Of a stretch of 64,000 bases of DNA, positions 63,584-64,000 are shown one piece after another. The position numbers and the translations under genes were made by a program. The number at the start of each line of letters is the position of its first letter. Position 1 is the first letter of the stretch. The DNA is from an uncultured Eubacterium sp. (GTDB lineage: Bacteria > Bacillota > Clostridia > Lachnospirales > Lachnospiraceae): positions 1-64,000 of the forward strand of contig CAJTVR010000014.1 in NCBI GenBank assembly GCA_910580075.1, in the 5' to 3' direction. The notes below the pieces were generated by a model. The model saw only the letters and a list, made by a program, of their open reading frames with translations. It made no database searches and was not told where the DNA came from.

Positions 63584-64000
63584 ATGGAAGAATACAGACT
63601 TGATTCACATAAATTAATTTATCACCCAGGAGCAGTAAATGACTGGATGCACAAAGGAGATGCGTTTCCGATTAATGTGGAACTGGGGATTTCCGGAGCA
63701 TGTAACCATAGATGTATTTTTTGCGGAATGGATTATATGGGGTATAAGCCAGAGGTATTAAGCGCAGAATTGTTACTGCCTAATCTGGCGGAAATGCAGA
63801 AAAACGGGCTCAAAAGTGTCGTACTTGCAGGAAATGGCGAGCCTCTGCTGAATAAAGAAGCAGCAGATATTATTAATGGTACAAAGAGAACCGGATTAGA
63901 TGTAGCGATGTCTACGAATGGCGTACTGCTGGATAAGGATTTTGCAGATTCCTGTCTGGAATCGTTAACATGGATACGATTTAGCACATCAGCTCTTTCT
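63584..64000 (+). CDS. Radical SAM protein, cut by the window end
   Basis: First 139 codons after TAGGAGAG; no stop before the window ends. Residues about 30-55 have GISGACNHRCIFCGMDY, the CxxxCxxC site for the 4Fe-4S cluster, and later VVLAGNGEPLLN (GGE-like motif). Radical SAM enzymes are found in other flagellar sugar loci; the substrate is unknown. A long antisense frame overlaps it and is a shadow. Confidence 0.88.
   Translation, partial: MEEYRLDSHKLIYHPGAVNDWMHKGDAFPINVELGISGACNHRCIFCGMDYMGYKPEVLSAELLLPNLAEMQKNGLKSVVLAGNGEPLLNKEAADIINGTKRTGLDVAMSTNGVLLDKDFADSCLESLTWIRFSTSALS

Noticed and set aside
1..64000. tRNA, rRNA and CRISPR arrays
   Set aside because: I looked for tRNA-like CCA ends with cloverleaf arms, rRNA signatures and regular spaced repeats, and found none I could support.

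Overview
The window looks like chromosomal DNA of a motile, low-to-moderate GC Gram-positive Clostridium, most likely a member of the Lachnospiraceae. The reasons are strong AGGAGG-type ribosome binding sites, the dnaX-ybaB-recR block followed by LysM, DUF5711 and CvpA genes, the flgM-flgN-flgK-flgK-flgL-fliW-csrA-flaG-fliD-fliS flagellar order, flagellins controlled through fliW/csrA, and Lachnospiraceae-type families (AAA-ATPase-like, Rpn nuclease, CAP protein with Listeria-Bacteroides repeats). The species assignment is inference.

Layout. 1-2.7 kb: the 3' end of metG, broken by an insertion or duplication that carries a MNT antitoxin, a HEPN toxin gene with a nonsense codon, and a deleted copy of the neighbouring hydrolase gene. 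2.8-12.1 kb: small DUF6440 protein, AraC-GH39 fusion regulator, cutC, an iron-sulfur flavoprotein, an OPT oligopeptide transporter, a PqqD-like protein and PepD. 12.2-19.6 kb: housekeeping genes (pfkA, dnaX, ybaB, recR, LysM protein, DUF5711, CvpA). 19.7-24 kb: a LytTR/GHKL two-component system with a small membrane protein and a two-gene ABC transporter. 24.2-27.5 kb: a secreted CAP-domain protein and a dead AAA-ATPase-like gene. 27.7-38.8 kb: the late flagellar operons. 38.8-44.8 kb: an AT-rich island with its own sigma-A promoters: a small acidic protein, a 1206-residue HEIGHH protein coupled to an FRG-domain protein, and an XRE regulator. 44.8-49.3 kb, minus strand: Rpn nuclease and a giant cysteine-containing flagellin. 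49.4-57.3 kb: glycosyltransferase and nonulosonic (legionaminic-like) acid sugar genes. 57.3-64 kb: two tandem flagellin genes encoding identical proteins, a Maf flagellin glycosyltransferase, a methyltransferase and the start of a radical SAM gene.

How the parts work together. At least six sequences match the sigma-28 pattern TAAN-N15-NCCGATAW and drive flgM, flaG-fliD-fliS, both flagellins and two short intergenic transcripts; a weaker match precedes the giant flagellin. Both flagellin leaders have a hairpin with GGA in its loop plus a GGA-containing Shine-Dalgarno site, the known CsrA target layout, and csrA and fliW are in the same window. The sugar genes and Maf protein probably make and attach a nine-carbon acidic sugar to flagellin. 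A run of 12 G residues in the leader of the first sugar-locus gene could make its expression phase-variable.

The best candidates for something undescribed are the metalloprotease-like/FRG gene pair at 39.2-43.9 kb, the two sigma-28-driven short RNAs (one with a CsrA-type hairpin), the G-tract switch, and the giant cysteine-containing flagellin.
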